From: Onthophagus taurus
Lineage: Eukaryota; Arthropoda; Insecta; Coleoptera; Scarabaeidae
Length of the DNA stretch: 64,000 nucleotides
Assembly: GCF_036711975.1 (NCBI RefSeq)
Contig: NC_091966.1
Span: 23,009,501 to 23,073,500, forward strand
Reading direction: 5' to 3'
In this document: positions 30,501-45,500 of the stretch, in pieces
Layout: each line of letters starts with the position of its first letter
How positions within the stretch are numbered: the stretch's first letter is position 1
Made by a program: the position numbers and the translations under genes
The notes under the pieces: generated by a model
Told to the model about the DNA's origin: nothing
The model's input: only the letters and a program-made list of their open reading frames with translations
Database searches by the model: none

Positions 30501-33500
30501 GAAATAATGCCTGTCTAGTTTGACGCCACCACAATTCTTCAATGATGTTAAAGTACTAAGAGAATCTGTAAATATAATTGCTGACGAAATATCATGATTC
30601 AATGTATAATTAAGCGTCCAGCAGATGGCAAACACTTCAATCACAAAAATGGACAATCCGAATGGCATCCTTCCAGAAACCCTCAGTCCCAATGCTGGAC
30701 AATGTACTCCAAACCCTATATATTCCTTTTCTCGCACAGATCCAGTCTTTGAAGTGAAAAATGTCATTCGACCACAGTTTATGAGATTCGTTAAAAATTA
30801 CATTAAATGGAGCCGTCAATAGAAAGAGTGCTTTTAATTGCCGGAATTCCTAACATTATCGGACTGTTGACCATTTCTAACATTTGAGCGAATACATTCA
30901 GTTCAGTGTTGTTAAATACCCGGGTATTTATTTTCAAGGGTAAATTTCCTGGATATATACCCGGGGATATTTACCCAAGATGGGTATTTAGAGGTATTTC
31001 TAAAATTTAATTTAAATAGAGTTGATGGCAGTTTTGCAAGCACTTCAAGAATGCAGAGTCGATTATCGATATACCAAACTTATTTATAACATCTACAAGA
31101 ATGCTACAATCACGATAAAATTGCATGAAACTACTGAAGAGAGTAGAAGTAGTAAAGTACTGATTGTGAGTAAAACAAGGCGATACACTGATGAACCCAA
31201 ATTGTTCATCACAGTCCTGGAAAGTGCATTTAAACAACTGGATTGGACCCAAAAAGGCATAAACATTGATTGCAATGCTAAAGTAATTTGCGCTACGCGG
31301 ACGCTATAGTTCTTATATTGGATAGCCTTGGAGAGATTAAACTAATGCTGACCGACTTAAATGAGGTGTGTGCAAGAGTCGGGCTAAATATCAACAAGGA
31401 GAAATCAAAATGTATGATAAATCTTGTTCACTGCTCTAACATTAACATTGGGGATAATGAGATTGAGAGGGTTGACAGCTATGTATATCTTGGCTATGAG
31501 GTTCGTGAATCGAGAGATAATCAAACAAGCGCACTAAACAGAAGGATCACAGTCGTATGGGCAGCCTACGGGAAACTTAGAGACATCTTCAAGAGAAAAG
31601 GCCAAGAAAGGCTTTCAATCAATGCGTGTTTCCGGTTATGACATAAAACTTTAACATTAACGGTACCCACTGCCAGGAGATTCCAAGTAACGCAAAGATA
31701 GATGGAGGGATCGATCCTGCATACGAAATGAAGACCTATGAAGAAGAACTGGCGTAAATGATGTGGTCAACATTGTGGCAAAGCTTAAGTGGAACTGGGC
31801 GGGTCATGTCGCGCGAATGACGAATGAGCGGTGGACAAAACGGTTGCTTGAGTGAAGACCGCGAGCGAACAGACGAAGTAGACGTCAAAAGAATGACCAA
31901 CAATTGGATTCAGACAGCACAGAATAGAATCGAATGGAACAGAATAGGGGAGGTCTATGTCCAACAATGGACGGAGGGGACTCCTTGATGATAATAATCA
32001 TAATAACTTGATCTAATCTAAATTACGACAGATTCGTCTAATGATAATACGTCTTTGATTGTTGACAATTCGACGTCTTCAACGTCCTCATCATCTTCCT
32101 CTTCATTTTTTTTTGAATCTCTTATATTTTTACTGGTATCACTTTTATACCCACTGTTTGGGTATTTACCCTGGCCCGGGGTAAATACTCGAATAAATAC
32201 CCATTTTAGAAATACCTACCCGCCGAGTATTTACCCAGCGCCCATCACTGATCCAGTTTCTTAGTTCTTCTTAAATTATTTAGTCTAGGTGCTACCTCCT
32301 TATACATACTCATCACAACTAAGGCTATCTTTGATGTTGTCTTTTTATTTCTGTAAATTGAATACAGTGTTAGCAGTGTGGCAAAAACATTAGGTCTCAA
32401 TGTATAATTTTTGATAATAAACTTCTTTAGTAACAATTTAAATCTTATATCTATAGGAAGATCACCCACCTTCACCATCAACGCGTCAGTAGGTAACAAC
32501 TTTGACATACCCAAAGCCACTTTAGCGCACTGAAACTGAATCGTCTTTAGTTTATCAAGCAGATATTTCCGCAAAGGGAAAAACATCCATAAATAATATT
32601 CAATTCTAAATTTTAGCAGTGACCTCTACAGTAATACGAATATAACTGGAGAACAGAGATAGGCTTATAATATGCATGGCTTGTTACACGATAACACGAT
32701 GTTCAACATCTGTTCTTTTCACAATAATTTGGAATTTAAACACACACCAAGGTGCTTTATGGATTCCATCACTTCAATACACCGTTCATCGTATCAATAC
32801 CTCTAATCTAATCTCCATATAATTACATTTCAACCAGTGCTCCGTTGAAGGAATCAACAGCAGCCTTTGCCAAGAGGACTACATCATCTTCATAAATGAC
32901 AGCCTTCACACCAGATCCTGAAACGCTTTCATTCAAATCGCTCATGTAGATATTAAATAGTAAGGGGCTCAATGGACTACCCTGGGCTAATCCTTTATAA
33001 GATATCCTTTTTTCTACTGCCCATTCTTGCATGATTATAACTTAGGTTCAATTTCTTGTCCTTTAAGAGATTATGTAAAATTCGACTTAAATCTCCCAGA
33101 ATCTTCTTTTATTCCAAAATTCGAAGAAGGATAGGGATAGCTACATTATCATATGCAGACTCCACATGCATAAATAGGCCACCACCACGTTACCCCTCTC
33201 GAAAGCAAGCACTGTCCCACTCCCATCCCCTTTATAAAACCAAACTGGTATGTATCTAACTCATTCTTATTCTTCAGCTGCTATTCTATTCTATTCAGAA
33301 TAACCTTTTCCAATCACGGCTGCTAGCAGGTGTTCTGCCGATCTTAGGTATAGGAATAACACAAATGTCTCTCCAGCCATCAAGAATAGGATCCCCATCG
33401 TTAATCCTATTTTTAAGCGACACCAGAAAAATAATAACTGCCCCTAAGGCGTTCTAAAAAAATACAAAAGAAATACCATCCACTCCAGGTGACGTAGTAG

Positions 33501-36500
33501 CCCCTTCTGTCTCCGCCGTAACGGAGGAGATTGCTCCTTCGTTGCAAATACTCCAAATATATTTTACCAAGATCTCAACTTATTTAAACAAAAATAGTTT
33601 TTTTATTAAATCAATATCCTCACATATACAGGTGTCCCCTATCTTCCGCATCAAAGAATTATATGGTTGAATACATTATTCTGAAGCGATTTATCTAATA
33701 AAATTTTTCCGAAATGTTTATAACAACCGCACGGGAACTGTTTAAAGTCATCCAATAGGAGATCGTAAATCAGACTCAGGCAATCGATACCACGTGTACT
33801 CACCAATAGATTCGGCACGGAAAGAGAAATAAACTTTATCCGTGAATATTAAATTCTGCTATTGGACGACTTTAAACAGTTCCCGTACGGTTATTATAAA
33901 AATGTCGACAAAATTTTATTAGAAAAATCGCTTCAGAATAATGTATCCTTCAACCGTATAATGCTCTGATGCGGAAGATACGGGACAGTCTGTATTCTTT
34001 TGACATTATTCTAAAAACTGTCAAGTGTAGGTATGTTACGTGGCATACATTTTTACTCACTTTTATTTTGAGTAAATATTATGGTGTTCCTTAAACAAAA
34101 AATGTAACTGTTTTTCTATAACTTTTCACTGACCTGATACAAGATTATCCGCTCAAGTGGAACGCCTTAAGTACTATGAATGAATGTAATATAACACTGT
34201 TAAAAAATGCGAAAATCTTAAATTTATGTAGATTTTCTGTCGATTATTTAGAGTAAGGTGGTACACAATATTGTTTATATAATTCTCACAGCGATAATTT
34301 AATACTAATAAGTATCTAAACGCGTTAATAACTGGTTTTGAATAATGTTGCCATAGGCTATCTGTCTTTCATAGGTTGTCTAGAGAATTTATTTTATTGA
34401 ATATCCCTTAAAAGTTATGTTAATTAATGAAATAATAAAAATATTGTAGATAGAAAAAGCCGAACAGATTTTTACTGATTCAAAACTTGATGAAGCAATT
34501 GATTTAAAAGCCTGTATAGCTTGTTTGGGTTTTATATTGACATCGACTATCAAATTTAACTGTGACCACAATGCTTTACATAGCGAATTACAACAATTGG
34601 GTTTACCACGTGAACACAGCACTTCCATCAAAAGGGTGACGAGCGAGAATTGTTTGGATATTGCTACAAAGTTAAAAGGATCATCTTTAAAAAGTATTCT
34701 TTTTTCATAAGAATGAAAAATAGTTTCCTAAACTAATACCATAACACTTTTAAACAATGTGACAGTTTAATTAAAATTATTATGAACAAGTTTAATGTGA
34801 ATAAAAAAAAATTATACAACAAATTGTATAACCTGTTGGAAAATAAGTGACCTTTCAAAACAGGAACGCTAAAAACACCTGAGTTGGGTTAATAATCTTA
34901 CCAAAAATGTCTGAATGAATCGGAAGTTCCACAAAGAAAAATAAAAAACTAATAAAAAATAGAAACGTGTGTTGGTTAATGATGATATTGTAATTGGCTT
35001 GTAACATATAACGATGATATAAAGTCTATACATGTGCATTGTGAGCCAAAAGAACCGCCTTCACTAACAACACAACAACTTTTATTTCTATAAGTATGAA
35101 GGCTTTCACGGTTGGTGTTAATTGAACTAAAACTAGAACTAACAGTAGACTTAGAAATAAAAACTTTCGGGTTGCGGGTTAACCCGATCGAAAAAAGGGT
35201 TTCACGACCTCAAAGAGTGTTCAGAAACAAGTTCGAAGTTGTTTCTGAAGAAGATTGCAACATGGCATCCAAAACGTCAAACACTTTTTCAAAAGACAAA
35301 AAAAGAAAGAAACTTTCTGGTGTGCTAGTGTTAGTTCTAGTTTTAGTTCGAGTTTTATTTCTGTTAACACGTATATCTACATATACTTATAATTTTCCCG
35401 AAAAATGTTGTTTCTTAATGAAAAAGATTTGTTCCGGCATTTTTGTAACAGAAAATAAAGACGAATATGGTTGTACATCACACTTTTGCATAGAGATAAA
35501 TAATTTTAGTTTAGGAAGCTATTTTTGAATTACATTACATTACACGATATATACATATATTGTTATAAATAACACTAATACTGCAAAATGTTGCATTAGA
35601 ATTATACAAGTAATAGTGGTTCTAAATTGAAAGGGAGACAAAATAAATGTTTTAAGAAATTGATTCCGTGTTTCAACCATAACAGTTTACTACTGATTAT
35701 AGCTATTTTGTGACCGGAGAATATTCATTTACTAGAAACTAAATATAACGTTTTCAAGCAATTATTCCCAGTCTTGACTCCGAATAACCATCATAGAAAA
35801 AATAATAGAAAGAGAAATATGTATGATTTCACAATAAATTCTTTTGTAAGTTCTTGGTTCAAAATGATAATAACATTTTTGGAAAAGCTTTTTTTGTGTA
35901 ATTTAATAATTATTTATCATTCACGTTTTTGCAGCTTTTTACTAACACAATTGAGTAGATTATCGTATTATCAGATTGTGTTATTGGGCATAGAACATTA
36001 CGCTGTATACTGTTTTGTTGAAAATGCGCATTTTTTAAATGACTCTCCCTTTTAGAAATGAATGGATTAAGACACTATTAAAATTTAACCGTTTAAGGGT
36101 TTTTATGCCTGCAATGTTGTGACGTAGAAATTCTTCTGAACATAACATTATCAAGTATATCGGAATTTATTATACTGCGAGTTAACAGTAGTATTAGAAG
36201 ATTAACTTCAGCAAACATAGTTGTGGTTAATAAAGACAGTATAAAGTGTATCACTCCTAAATTTCTACTGACAAGGGAAGTATCACGACTGTGTCTCACC
36301 GATTTCGATGAAATTTGGTACAGTCATAGAATGGGCCAAAATAAGGTTCGCACATTTTTTTATACGTGCGATAAAAGCCTCTGGGCGAGTTATAAGGGTT
36401 GAAAGTTTGGAGAAAAAGTACGTTTTCACTTATATTTTGAAAACGAAAAGTGCTATCAAAATTTCGTAAATTGTAGCTGATATTCATTTTAAAATAGCTT

Positions 36501-39500
36501 TTGATGTATCACACATATACCAGAGGGTTAAAAGGGGCGAACTACCCCTATTTTTTCGGGTTTATTTAAAAACCACCCTATCGATTTTGATGACGTTAAA
36601 TATACTTATAGTGCATTCAAAAATATTAGCTAAGTGTTTTTTCTTATTCATCGTAGATTAACCCTAGCGATGTTACGAAGGTTAACATGTAACTACTTTT
36701 CGTAAGAATGATGTGATAAAACTGTCAGGTATTTTGAAAATACTTTAAACAAAACCGTAAATTAGTCGCACAATAAAATGTTTAGTGTAAAATAAGGCAT
36801 AACACAGCATTGTTGGGGTTAACCACCCCTTAAAAATTAATTCTATCCCGGGCGTTACTTGTTGATTACGACGAAATTTAGCACTGCGTTTGTTTTATAT
36901 TTGAAGTAAAAATTTTTGAAACTGGTTATAAAGGTTACAAATTAGAGGTTTTTTTTTAACTCTAAAATGAAAACTGCCATCGTAATTTGTTAAATGTAGT
37001 ATTGTTTTTTTTTAAATCTATCTATATCGATGTTCCACGAGGTGAACTACCCTCATTTTCTTTAAATAATAAATATAAAACTACTAGATAAATGAGATAT
37101 TTTATTTATTTATGAGTTAAAAAGCAACTGACAAAAAATATGCTTGATTATACCAAAGTAGTTTATTTTATATTACTAATTGACGTTTTTTATGTTCAAT
37201 GTTAAATCTATTTTTATTCTACATAGTGTTGGAAAAAATGAAAATCGTGGAAAAAATGTTTTAAACATAAGGATTTTATACACCATGCACATTGGCTTCT
37301 CACTCGAAAAGCAAACCACGGGATTTTCAAAATGATCTGGTGTCTCCTCTATATAGCCACTTGCAAACCATGCGTATTTAAAAACGTTTATAAACCGAGG
37401 GGAAGACAACTGGTTATGCGTTAGGGATTGCAATTTTAATATATTATCCCTCTGATGTAAAATGACATCATACTGGTAAAGAATAATCTGATCAGAGAAT
37501 CTTCTAATAAAATTTTTCCATATTCTGAAACCAAATACATCTAGGGGCTGTATTTGACCTGTTGTAACTGCAGGTATAGATAAATGATTAAAATTAGCAT
37601 CTGATGGAGTTATTTCACTAATAACTTCCGGACAATGGCCACTCCAAGAATCTCATAATAATAATGATTTAGAACCACTATTTGGAAAATATACATTTTG
37701 TAGCCAATTTTTCATGTGTTCTAAAGTTAACTTTCCAGATTTTGATGCCAAAACGTATATATTGTCTGCCTTAAACATTGTAGTTGCTACCCTCGGTCCA
37801 AAGCTGCCTGAGGTTTCTTTTAAAACAATAAAAAGTGGTGAAAGAAGTTTCCCATCAGCAGATATTACGGGTTGAATTATGTAACTGTGCGTTGTAGATG
37901 ACACCGACTGGACCATACTTTCTACGCTTTTAATTCCTAAATCGCTTAATGTTCTTCCCGAATGGAATTCCAAGTGAAAACCGCTCTGATCCGAATTGTA
38001 GGTGTTTTCAGGTCCATATATTTGGATTTGTAGTTTTGCCTCTTTAGCAAAATCTTTTGCTAAAGTTTTTACTCGATCAACATTTCCAATTTGTTTTCGG
38101 GATAGAAATGTTGTTATTTTTCCAACCATTTTTTTTGTCAGTTGCTGTTTAACTCATAAATAAATAAAATATCCCTCGTAACATCGCTATTGTTGATCTA
38201 CGATGAATGAGAAAAAACACTTAACTAATATTTTTCAATGCACTACAAGTATATTTAACGTAATCAAAATCGACAGGGTGGTTTTTAAATAAACCCGAAA
38301 GCACTTTTCGTTTTCAAAATATAAGTGAAAACGTACTTTTTCTCCAAACTTTCAACCCCTATAACTCGCCTCAGGGGCTTTTACCGCACGTATAAAAAAT
38401 GTGCGAACATTATTTTGGCCCATTCTATGACTACCAAATTTCATCGAAATCGGGGAGACACAGTCACTTCCCTTATGAGCGAAAAACATGAAATCTTGCA
38501 GCACAACTTAGAGCACAAATATTTACAAATATAAGAATGTCCACAAATTTATTTATTGATGCAATATTTCACGGTGTTCACGTTGAAAACTTCGATTTTG
38601 CGATATTTTCAGGAGATATATAAAATAGCTTCAAACAGTAGTATTATACAGGTGTCTCCGAAATGCGTGTACAACGGAAGACCACAGATTCCTTGGTTAA
38701 AAATAGGTCGATATAAGTTATCTATATCCGAAGATACTTCATTTCGCCGCTAGAGGACTTCAAAGTTAGTAAAAAGAATTCTTTTATTTTTTTATAACTC
38801 GAAAACGCGCAAATCAATTGAAACCATTTTTCAGATGTGAGTTCCTAGGTTCAATTAACGTGTTTTTATAGTTTTCGATACAATTTTAGAAACACAGGAA
38901 TGATGGAACAGTCATGTGTTCACCGGATATTACTTCATTTTTTTTTTCTGGCCAGGCGACAATTACATTATTGTAATTTCTGAATAGCCCATTTAGTTCT
39001 AAAGCGTTTTTGTCTCTTATAAGATTTAGATTACATATGTGATTAAGTCAGAAAAAAGGTATTTTTAAATATCTGCAAGCCTTGTTTACGTTATTGCAGT
39101 TACATTAGTTACCTCATCGTAGTTGGCACTGATTTCAACTAATTGCAATTTATGTTTAACGTCAATACAATATCATTAATTGATCAAAAGCATGGGAATT
39201 CAATGATCCTCAAAGCTTACAGTTTTAGGGAAAAACGTAGTCGTATTTAGTTGATTCAGTGCGACAAAGAGAAACTTTTAATCAATTCTAAGAAACAAAA
39301 GGATAATGCATGTGTTATTCCAATGATAAAACATAACTGTAGTATGCTTTGCATTTAACTGTCAGTTAACATCAATAAATCGTGTTTATAGTAGAAACCA
39401 CGAGAGCTGGCAGTGACAGATCGCTTAAAAATGGTATGAATCAAGATATGGACGTACGACTTAGATTATTTCACCACATACATTTAAATGTAGGTTATGT

Positions 39501-42500
39501 TAGTAATGGAGATGAATGAAGTTTATATGTCAAACATTGTCAAAGATATTATTTAATGATTTTATTTTATGATTTTCCTTTAAAAAAAACATTTTCGACT
39601 TGTGAAAACACTAACAGATTCATGACAACGCTCACAAGACGTTTCGATTTGAGCTTATAATTATAGAGTTACACCCCTTAGAAGAATAGACGTACTTTTT
39701 TGACGTGGCCATTTGAATTGTACAGCAGACATATCAAACTAATGCTATCTCTTTCTAACACACATTACTCTCTAGCGGTTTGTGAACTACGTATGGCATT
39801 TGTAAGAGCGGAAAACGATGATTTACTGCCAGCTCTCGTGCCGTCTACTATAACGATATTTTTATAATGGATACTTACACATATGATGAGCAAGTAGATA
39901 TGATTTTAGTTTATGGTCTATGTCAATTTAATGGTCGCAAAAGCGTTCGAGTCTATAGGGAAAATTTTCCTAATCGTCCAGTGCCAAATCACCAAACGTT
40001 TGGAAATATCTAAGAAGTCTCAGGTAGCTTGAAACCGAAACACACAGATTGTGGATGTCAACGTACAAGGCGAACTGTAGAGTTGGAAGAAAGAGTTCTT
40101 GAAAGAGTGGCAGAAAATCCTAAAGGAGTTAGTACGAGGCGCTTAGGAAATCAACTAGAAGTCTCTAATGATGTTGTCCATAAGGTAATAAAATTATTAC
40201 ACCCATACCACCTTCAAAAAGTACAAGAGCTTTTACCTGTGGATCACGAAATGCATTTGACTTTCTGCCAACTCATTCAAAACGGAACAATCCACGACCC
40301 ACATTTTAGTAGAAGGATTTTATTCACCGATCATGTTTATGCTGAAGAAAATTCGCGTATGACCACAGCAGTCCATCATCAGCATCAATTAAAAGGTCAA
40401 TGTTTGGGCTGGAATTATTGGCGATAACATCATTGGATCGGTCATAATGCCAAATCGGTTAAATGGCAAAGTTTATTTAAATTTATTAAGACAGTCGTTA
40501 CCGGATATGTTAGAAAATTTACCTTTATTACTTCGTCGCGATATGAGGTTCATGCACGATGGTGCTCCGCCACATTTTACGATAGCTGTTCGGCAATATT
40601 TAAACCAACAATATCCTGGTCGATGGATTGGAAGGGGAGCTGATGCCCCAATAAAATGGCCAGTAAGATTACCAGACCTTACACGTAGGGCTTGCAATAC
40701 CGGACCAAAATCTCAATACCGGTATTCGGTATTCAAAATTTTTAAAACCGGGATACCGGTATTAATACTGGTATTACTATAAAAAAGTTTACTCACTAAA
40801 TATATCTAATTGTAAGAATTTTTGCCCTCTGCGGCGTCATCTCTACTAACAACAGGTTAATTCCTACTATACTTTTAGATTGGCAACAAAGCATAAGATA
40901 CAGAATCTGAGAAGATAATCAAAAAATGGAAAGATATTAGGAATCTGTACAAAGTACCAATAAACTTAAAGGTCTGGATACCATTATTGTTTTGTTATCT
41001 TTCACTTGGTCCAAAGGTTCAACTTCACTGCCTCTGTGGAATTCTTTCGAATTCTTGTTTTGGAATTTTCTGGAAAGGTGCAGATTCAAGAAAGAAACTT
41101 TAACATAATGGCTCTTGGTAGTTTGTCAGACTTATCATACTACGGTTATACTTGGTGGGACATTACACGAATCAAACTGACCTGAAACACCAATATGGAG
41201 TAAAAACTCCAAAAATAGTTGTATGCAGAGACTATTTTATTGTTGGTTAGGTATGACAAATTTATTGTACACGAACATTAAGTTGTCGTCATCAAAGGTT
41301 GAATCTTCGTTATTTTCAACATTCTGTCAGAGTACAAAATGATATTTCTTGTAGATGGTATTCCCACTGATCAAAAAATGTCACTTGAAAAAATGAGGTT
41401 AGTACGGACATAAGATAGATAACAAATTTCTGTTTGGTCAACATCATTTTCCAGCACAGCTTTAAACAAACACGGTCGTTTTCAATCGGTCGCTTCCGGC
41501 TAGCATTTTTTTAATGAAACGTCAAAAAATGTCACTTGAAAATGTAAACTTAGAACAGACAGAAAATAGATAACAAACACGAATCCTCTACGTCATTTTC
41601 CAGCACAACATCAAACTAGTACGGCGGTTTTCGAAGACATCGACCGCCCCTGGCCATCTAGGGCGCTAAATAAAAATAATACCGATATTTTGCCATCAAT
41701 ACCGGTTTATAATACCGGACAAGAATTGTCCGGGATCCCGGTATTGCAAGCTCTACTTACACCGTACGATTATTTTCTCTGGGGGACATTGAAGTAAAAA
41801 GTCTATGCCTCTACAATTGATAGTGAAGAGTAATTACGAAGAAAAATTTTGTTAGGATTTAATACATTAAATAATCGCGACACAATGAACAGAGTGCAAT
41901 TTAATTTTTTACGACTAGTAAATTTATGTATTTTGAAAAACGGTGGTCATTTTGAACAATTTTTGTAAATATTTCCTACTTTTTGTGTTTGTTGTGTTTA
42001 TTGTTACCTTTTGTTTCTTAAAATTGATTAAAAATTTTTGTTTTCTAGTACTGAAACAACTAAATACGACTACGTTTTTTCCTACTGTATGCTTTTAGGA
42101 TCATTGAATTCCCACGCTTTTGATCAATTAATGCTATTGTATTCACATTACACATAAATTGCAATTAGTTGAAATCAGTGCCAACTACGATGAGGTAACT
42201 TTTACAACTGCAATGACGTAAACAAGGATTGCATATATTTAAAAATACCTTTTTTCTGGCTTAACCACTTATGTAATTAAAATCTTATAAAAGACAAAAA
42301 CGATTCAGAACTAAATGGGCTATTCAGAAATTATAATAATGTAATTGCCGCCTAGCCAGAAAAAAAAAAGGAGTAATATCCGGTGAATACATGACTTTTC
42401 CATCACTCCTGTGTTTCTAAAATTCTAAAATTTCTAACGGCGATATGAAACAACTTTGGATATAGATAACTTAACTTAAATCAACCTATTTTGAGCCAAG

Positions 42501-45500
42501 GAATCTGTGGTCTTCCGTTATACACGCATTATGGAGACAGGCTGTATAAAACCTTCAAAACTTACTAGTTTATTTACTAGGTACTTTGTATTAAAAATAG
42601 GGGTGATATGTAACCTTTCTCATACGAGGTGGGGTATCATATACCCCAGCTTCAGAAAACCTGAAAAAATTGAAAACAAAAAAGACGCGCGAGATCGTGT
42701 TCTATGTAAAATTTTAGAGAAATAGTATTTTATTTCCGGGGTATGTCATACCCCACCAGTGTGGCATGTGACATTAATTCAACTCGTATGCGGAGGGTTA
42801 ACTAATAGTTTACATGATTTAAAATAAATTAATAATTAAAAATAAATTATTTTGTTTTCCACTCTAAATGATACCACTGTTATTTGAATAATTTCAACAA
42901 TGATACAGTTGCGGACATTAAATTTTAACCATCGTCAAAGTTTTTGTTTGGCGTCCTTAAAATTATCGACTGTCAGTAATGAAGTTTTATTATCCTTAAA
43001 TGTTTATGCCTTTGGAAACTTTATCACGCCTCATAGTTTTTCCCGTAAGTTTCCCGAAGCCCCCGTATATTTAGAGAAAGGAAAATTGTTCTTGTTAAGT
43101 TTAGACAAAATTAACCACTAATTTTTTTTCGTAAATTCGTGTACAGGGTGTCCAAATTTCGATGGGTTTGCAGGGTATCTCAGTTATTATGAAAGATAGA
43201 AAGTTGCGGGTTTCGCGAACCTGAGCTACTTTTTTATGAAACTTACAATGGCGCAAACCAAATTTTCATAGATCTCTTCGTTTTTGATATACAGGGAGTG
43301 TTTCAAAATTTACGATTTTCAGACACCTCCTGTATCTCGGCTATTCGGAAACGTAAAAACGGGTTCTAATAGATTTTTTCACGTAGAATCCAATGGTGCA
43401 CGTAGAATTTTTCTAGTCATCACGATTTTTGAGTTATAAAGAGTTAAGTATTTTAGAAGTTGAGTATTCAGTATTTGATCTGTGTTTATAACTCAAAAAC
43501 CGTGATGACTAGAAAAATTCTACGTGTACCATTGGATTCCACGTGAAAAAATCTATTAGAACCCGTTTTTACTTTTTTACTAAGTTTCTGGATAGCCGAG
43601 ATACAGGAGGTGTCTGAAAATCGTAAATTTCAAACATATGTATATGTATATCAAAAATGAAGAGGGCTATGAAAATTTGGTTTGTGCCATTGTAAGTTTC
43701 ACAAAAAAGTAGCTCAGGTTCGCGAAAGCCGCAACTTTCTATCTTTCATAATAACTGAGATACCCTGCAAACCCATCGAAATTTGGACACCCTGTACATT
43801 CTACCAATCATGATGCAATGCTATAAACTTGAAAAAAACTCATTTTCAAAAATTGTATTAAGTTGTGTAAATGACGCGCTGCTAACGCATATTATTCATA
43901 TTTTGAACACACTTTCCAACAGAATTAGTTTGTAAAGTATCTACAGTGATTGAGTCAGGCACTGAGTACTGAATAAGTCGTTCAAATTGGAAAAGCATTT
44001 GTTCGATAGATTTTGCGATATCAGGGTCACCGTTTTGAAAAATACAGTTTTCACAAAAACGCGTTTAATTTGGTTGGGGTTCAATCAGATATATAGGGTC
44101 TTTTCAACGCTGTAATTTCCGAACGGCTACGAATATCGGAAAATGAATTTACCCACATAGTCTACACTGTATTTGAATGCAATATACAGGGTGTCACACA
44201 AAAAACGCCCCAAGCTGTAACTCTGTCATTTACATTCCGATTTTCATGAGCGGGGTATCAAATGAAATGGTTTTATGAATACTATGATTCATGCTACAAA
44301 TAAATTTTTTCCAAGGCCGTCTTCAATTTTAAGCGATTATTAACTTTTGCTTTTCAAATTGCTCTATATATTTTTCTTTACGTCATTGGATAGAGATTGC
44401 TTTTCTGAATCCACTGATGTACAATACATCCATTTTGAATATAATTTTAGTAGAGAAAAGACACCTGTATATACAGGTTGCCACACAAGAACGCCGCTAG
44501 CTGTACCTCTGTCATTTACCTTCCAATTATCATGACCTAGCTATCAAATGAAATGGTTTGATGAATACTATGATTCATGCTACAAATAAACTTTTTCCAA
44601 CGCCATCTTCAATTTCTAGCGATTATCAACATTTGATTTTCAAATTGCTCGGTATGTTTTTCTTCACGCTATTGGATAGAGTTTTTTTTCTGAATCCATT
44701 AATGTACAATACATCAACATTAATTGTAATTGTAGCATAGAAAAACATTAATATAGTTTCTGAACATTCTCTTAAAGTCACTTGTATTATACTGTAGTGT
44801 GCCATGGGATAAATGAAAAAACAACTTATAAGTATCATTTACAACTGCTTCGGGCATTGACATAGCATTTAATGACTGTTATCAGTTTTGCGTGTTATTT
44901 TTTCCATGGAACACTGCAGTATTACAGAAGTGACTAACAAGGAGACATCGCAGTTGACTCTTCACCAATTTTGATGAATTTTTTTATGGTGAATCTATAT
45001 TGAATATAAGTAAGTTCCCCCAGAGCTTTTGATCGAATGGCCCTTCTAAAGGGATTTATTAATTTTTTAAAGTTACGATTTTTGAGAGTTGTTGTTATAA
45101 GCTATAAAGCGACTCCGTTTTACATATCTGTCCGTAGTGCAGTGAATGAATGCCGCGCTCCTGCGCAAGAAGCCCAGGATCGGGATTCTCGGAGTTTCTA
45201 TTTTTTTTTTGTTTTACAATTAATTATTTATTGTAATACTCCTAATCTATTGTTTTATTTATATCAATATATACGTAATTATATTTATATATAATTGTAA
45301 TATAAGTTTACGTCCTGTTATATCCTTTGAAACAGAAAACACGTGTTATGAGGTTTTATTAAAAGGAATTATTAAAAAATTCCAAATAGTGATAATAAAA
45401 AGTAATTAAAAAATTACAATTATATATAAATATAATTACGTATATATTGATATAAATAAAATAATAGAGTAGGAGTATTACAATAAATAATTAAAACAAA

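Larger units (their letters stand above)
29978..33560 (-). pseudogene. Jockey/I-like LINE with RNase H, split by a hAT
   Basis: Minus-strand order: a pre-RT/RT part (33540-32823) with [15 protein letters not shown]-like text, [20 protein letters not shown] (motif B) and [11 protein letters not shown] (motif C, YEDD instead of YADD); a linker (32586-32259) with [20 protein letters not shown] and [14 protein letters not shown]; then, after the hAT 30904-32250, [20 protein letters not shown], RNase H motifs [18 protein letters not shown] and [14 protein letters not shown] (about 30760-30520), and the C-terminal CCHC-like tail (30349-29978) with [18 protein letters not shown] and [16 protein letters not shown]. 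Multiple stops make it inactive. Confidence 0.7.
38649..42544. mobile_element. 3.9-kb TA-flanked long-inverted-repeat IS630-type transposon
   Basis: TA-CAGGTGTCTCCGAAATGCG on the left, complement CAGCCTGTCTCCATAATGCG-TA on the right. Arms of about 550-650 bp (38649-39303 against 41995-42544) share GACCACAGATTCCTTGG and TCAATTAATG...AAAGCATGGGAATTCAATGA. The interior encodes an IS630-Tc1-mariner transposase (39867-41806) that is interrupted by a hAT (40686-41755). A solo arm of the same family lies at 61280-61942. Confidence 0.85.

Noticed and set aside
40447-40782. The ORF 40447-40782 as one complete protein
   Set aside because: After RLPDLT the frame runs into the hAT terminus; the true continuation is at 41756.
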